From positions 1 through 16,501 of the forward strand of contig CANCLV010000022.1 of the NCBI GenBank assembly GCA_947378905.1: 16,501 nt of DNA, written 5' to 3'. Positions 14,149 to 16,501 of this stretch are shown here, piece by piece. Position 1 is the stretch's first letter, and every line of letters begins with the position of its first letter. Origin of the DNA: Opitutia bacterium. GTDB lineage: Bacteria; Verrucomicrobiota; Verrucomicrobiia; Opitutales; UBA953. A program made the translations under genes and the position numbers. The notes beneath the pieces are model-generated. The model worked only from the letters and a program-made list of their open reading frames with translations. It was not told the origin of the DNA and searched no databases.

Positions 14149-15036
14149 ATGGATGCTGCGCTTTTCCAGAAGCAATTCGACGACTTAATTCAAGAAGCAG
14201 AAAAGGCGCTGCGTTCACTGACGCCTCCTGCGACAACTAAACCTGGACGTTTACATGAGGCCATGCGCTACTCGCTCGACGCGGGTGGCAAGCGCTTGCG
14301 TCCGGTGCTCTGTTTAGCAGCAGCTAAAGCGTTTCGTGCGGATGCAGATGCACGCCACGCAGCGACGGCGTTGGAGTGCATTCATACCTATTCACTCATT
14401 CATGATGATTTACCCTGCATGGATAATTCGGACCTACGTCGTGGAAGACCCTCGTGTCACAAAGCGTTCGACGAAGCCACTGCCCTGCTCGCTGGCGACG
14501 CCCTCATCCCTTTAGCCTTTAAGCTTCTAACTCAAGGTTACTCAGATAATCCTACCCTCGTTCAAGAACTTGTCGGTGAACTAGCTGAGGCATCGGGATC
14601 GACCTTACTCGTAGGTGGACAGTCAGAAGATATGAATACGACTGATAAGAAGAATCAGGCCGAGAAACTTGAATTAATTTTACGCGGAAAAACTGCGGCG
14701 ATGTTAAGTGTATCACTAACAATGGGTGCACGCATTGGCGGCGCATCAGCAAAAGACCTCGGACATTTTAGATTCGCGGGACAACAAGCGGGCATCGCTT
14801 TCCAACTGGTAGATGATTTATTAGATGCACACGGAACTGCGGCTAGCTTAGGCAAGCCAGTAGGAGCGGATAAAGATAATGGGAAGTTAACTTTCACCAA
14901 TCTTAACGGGGTCGAAGCAACGCATGTACGCATTAAGCAACTGACTGAGGATGCCGTACAAAATCTGCGTGCCTGTGAAGCGAATACAGATTTTCTCTGT
15001 ACGCTCATCACGCAGATGGCCTCTCGCAAAAACTAG
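14149..15036 (+). CDS. ispA: Polyprenyl (farnesyl/geranyl) diphosphate synthase
   Basis: The 295-residue trans-prenyltransferase joins isopentenyl diphosphate to allylic diphosphates to make short-chain isoprenoid precursors. It has GGKRLRP (residues 47-52), the first aspartate-rich motif HDDLPCMDNSDLRRGRP (Asp86, Asp87, Asp92), GGQSEDM, and the second aspartate-rich motif VDDLLDAHG (Asp222, Asp223, Asp226). The two-residue insertion in the first motif (DDxxxxD) and the length point to a bacterial farnesyl/geranyl-type enzyme of the IspA group, though product length could be C20. Its stop shares the bases CTAG with the stop of the opposing gene. Confidence 0.94.
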   Translation: MDAALFQKQFDDLIQEAEKALRSLTPPATTKPGRLHEAMRYSLDAGGKRLRPVLCLAAAKAFRADADARHAATALECIHTYSLIHDDLPCMDNSDLRRGRPSCHKAFDEATALLAGDALIPLAFKLLTQGYSDNPTLVQELVGELAEASGSTLLVGGQSEDMNTTDKKNQAEKLELILRGKTAAMLSVSLTMGARIGGASAKDLGHFRFAGQQAGIAFQLVDDLLDAHGTAASLGKPVGADKDNGKLTFTNLNGVEATHVRIKQLTEDAVQNLRACEANTDFLCTLITQMASRKN

Positions 15037-15431
15037 TCGTCTAGACGTCGACCCGTAGACGGTAACTGATCGGGGAAGAATCCGTAATAAGTTCCGATCC
15101 ACAACCTCCAGGCAAACCCATGGATGAAAAAAGGGAGAACGAAAGCTGAGATAACGGCGATTTGAATAGCGTGGTCGGTTGAGATCCAGTTTCGAGTCTG
15201 GCACAATAAAAGTATTGGCAGGACACCGAATGAAATCAGGCCGTAGTTCCAAACAATTGAACCGAGGAAAAATCCATCTTTACGTCGAAGAGTCATTCCG
15301 CAACCCGCACACTTAATCGGTGTGTTAAATAATTTTTTCCAAATCGAAACACCAGGTGGATTTATATCGTGATCACAATCAGGACAATGGCCACGAGCGG
15401 AACGCCAAAAGATATCGGGTCGAAATGCCAT
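15033..15431 (-). CDS. DUF983-like small membrane protein with two CxxC motifs
   Basis: The 132-residue product has an N-terminal zinc-ribbon-like part (Cys16-x2-Cys19 in GHCPDCDHD and Cys41-x2-Cys44 in CAGCGMTLRRKDG) followed by two hydrophobic segments at about residues 55-77 and 88-112. This layout, with the second CxxCG followed closely by an acidic residue and a membrane hairpin, matches DUF983 proteins, whose role is unknown. The four cysteines would be expected to hold a metal on the cytoplasmic side. ATG at 15431 is preferred over TTG at 15437. Its stop overlaps the convergent ispA stop. It lies downstream of tsf in the same direction, but the terminator between them suggests its own promoter. 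Confidence 0.75.
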   Translation of the reverse strand: MAFRPDIFWRSARGHCPDCDHDINPPGVSIWKKLFNTPIKCAGCGMTLRRKDGFFLGSIVWNYGLISFGVLPILLLCQTRNWISTDHAIQIAVISAFVLPFFIHGFAWRLWIGTYYGFFPDQLPSTGRRLDD

Positions 15432-15466
15432 ACCCAAAGACTAACAGGTAAAGTAATCGTGTAAAG

Positions 15467-15502
15467 AAAAGGGCCGACTCTCTTTGGAAAGTCGGCCCTT
15501 TT
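15467..15502 (-). terminator. Intrinsic terminator of tsf
   Basis: AAAAGGGCCGACT and AGTCGGCCCTTTT make a 13-bp perfect stem with a 10-base loop, 18 bp after the tsf stop. On the minus strand the G+C-rich stem runs into TTTTCTTT, as expected for an intrinsic terminator. It separates tsf from the DUF983-like gene. Confidence 0.93.
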
Positions 15503-15520
15503 AGTGATGAATTAGACTGA

Positions 15521-16501
15521 TTACTCAGCAGCGGTTTCGCCTACGGTGTAACGCGTGAAGCGAACGACGGAAACCTCTTCTCCGATTTTCTTGGAGAGTT
15601 CGGCTAACAATTCGATAACCTTCTTATCTGGATCACGGAAGAATGACTGTTCGAGTAAGCAAACTTCAGCGAAGTACTTATCAACGCGACCGGAGATAAT
15701 TTTCTCAATATTGGATAATTGAGATTTCTTACGACCTTCCGCAGCAACGAGTTGTTTTTCAGCAACACCGATACGCTTGGTTAATTCAGCGATGGCTTCG
15801 GCGTTATTCGCGGCAGTTTGTTCAGTGAGTTGACCCTTATAATCTTCGATGACGCGCTTCACTTCTTCAATGGCTTTATCTGCTTCTGATTTAGTGAATT
15901 CGAGAGCGATTTCTTTTTCTTTCGCAACCACTTCAGGAGAGACATCTTCGCGACGAACGAAACGTCCGTTATTAGCGACTACTTGCATCGCCATTTGACG
16001 GGCGAATTCAGCAACATCGGCATGGGATGCACCGGCTGGTGATTTGGTCGAGAGCTCAAGGAGGACAGCGATTTTAGCACCCGTGTGAACGTAGGCTGAA
16101 ACGCGGCCGGAACCAGAAGCAGGGAATTTTAAAACACGGGAGACTTTTAAGTTCTCGCCGATTTTGGTGACTTGATCGTTTAAGAAGTCATTCACCTTAC
16201 GGCTCTTGTCAGCGTGGTAGGCTTGATCGAGGAAGTTATCGACGCCATTTTTGTTAGCTTGTTCGACTAAGTCCTTAGCGAGAGCGATAAAGTTTTCGTT
16301 TTTCGCAACGAAGTCGGTTTCACAATTCAATTCGAGTAAGGTGGCTGATTTACCATCAGCATCTACTTGAACGGCGAGAATACCTTCGCTGGCCTTGCGG
16401 TCAGCCTTCTTGTTACGAGTCGCGATACCTTTGATGCGTAAGATTTCGACGGCCTTCTCCATGTCGCCATTGGCTTCAGTGAGGGCTTTCTTACAATCCA
16501 T
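15521..16501 (-). CDS. tsf: Elongation factor Ts (5'-truncated by window edge)
   Basis: EF-Ts exchanges GDP for GTP on EF-Tu. The frame is open to the last base; the ATG at the edge is the internal methionine of the family's MMDCKKAL motif, so roughly 20 N-terminal residues are missing. Visible features: the end of the UBA-like domain (DCKKALTEANGDMEKAVEILR), the EF-Tu-contacting TDFVAKNENF (visible residues 62-71), the core domains, and the C-terminal VCLLEQSFF block and final RFTRYTVGE. Between about visible residues 200 and 270 there is a charged helical stretch about 50 residues longer than the matching part of E. coli EF-Ts, probably an extended coiled coil. The gene ends at a strong terminator; rpsB would be expected upstream, outside the window. 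Confidence 0.96.
   Translation of the reverse strand: MDCKKALTEANGDMEKAVEILRIKGIATRNKKADRKASEGILAVQVDADGKSATLLELNCETDFVAKNENFIALAKDLVEQANKNGVDNFLDQAYHADKSRKVNDFLNDQVTKIGENLKVSRVLKFPASGSGRVSAYVHTGAKIAVLLELSTKSPAGASHADVAEFARQMAMQVVANNGRFVRREDVSPEVVAKEKEIALEFTKSEADKAIEEVKRVIEDYKGQLTEQTAANNAEAIAELTKRIGVAEKQLVAAEGRKKSQLSNIEKIISGRVDKYFAEVCLLEQSFFRDPDKKVIELLAELSKKIGEEVSVVRFTRYTVGETAAE

Noticed and set aside
14655..15252. Minus-strand open frames overlapping ispA and the DUF983-like gene
   Set aside because: They are antisense or out of frame to well-supported genes and have no recognisable motifs.
1..16501. Mobile element, defence island, CRISPR array or biosynthetic cluster
   Set aside because: No integrase, transposase, terminal repeats, spaced direct repeats, nuclease/helicase sets or large synthase genes are present; the FabF, ACP and FabG genes fit primary fatty acid synthesis.

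Overview
The window is a gene-dense stretch of bacterial chromosome with about nineteen protein genes on both strands, almost all housekeeping. I see no phage, transposon, toxin-antitoxin, CRISPR or defence genes, and no tRNA or rRNA. Base composition is moderate and looks even throughout, so nothing suggests recent transfer. The flavodoxin-less CysJ-like reductase, the RDD protein with a proline-rich N-terminus, two orphan proteins and the near absence of Shine-Dalgarno motifs make me lean towards Verrucomicrobiota (Opitutae-like). That assignment is inference from the protein content and is not proven.

Layout. Positions 1-1796 (+): the 3' part of an M29 aminopeptidase gene, then an RluA-type pseudouridine synthase whose ATG overlaps the peptidase stop. 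Positions 3391-1800 (-): a membrane-anchored orphan, then a cation diffusion facilitator, overlapping by one base. Positions 3464-5044 (+): a tight three-gene operon of a YbgC-like thioesterase, a glyoxalase II-like metallo-beta-lactamase-fold hydrolase and a tryptophan-rich orphan. Positions 9314-5037 (-): an RsuA/RluB-type pseudouridine synthase, a CysJ-like NADPH/FAD reductase, then the fatty-acid synthesis set fabG-acpP-fabF. Positions 9422-10895 (+): folD and an RDD membrane protein, closed by a bidirectional terminator. Positions 13562-10954 (-): rpsO then pnp, with a hairpin between them and a structured leader before rpsO. Positions 13848-15036 (+): yhbY and ispA. Positions 15431-15033 (-): a DUF983-like membrane protein. 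The far end holds most of tsf (-), running off the window.

The genes cover translation and RNA metabolism (two pseudouridine synthases, S15, PNPase, YhbY, EF-Ts), lipid and isoprenoid building (FabG, ACP, FabF, IspA), one-carbon metabolism (FolD), sulfur or electron-transfer metabolism (CysJ-like) and metal efflux (CDF). Three convergent gene pairs meet with stop codons overlapping or 3 bp apart and no hairpin between them. Only two convincing intrinsic terminators are present.

I found no clear new multi-gene system. The best leads are small: the rpsO leader and rpsO-pnp hairpins, a hairpin just before the fabF start, the lack of Shine-Dalgarno motifs at every visible start, the two orphan genes, and a long helical insertion in EF-Ts.
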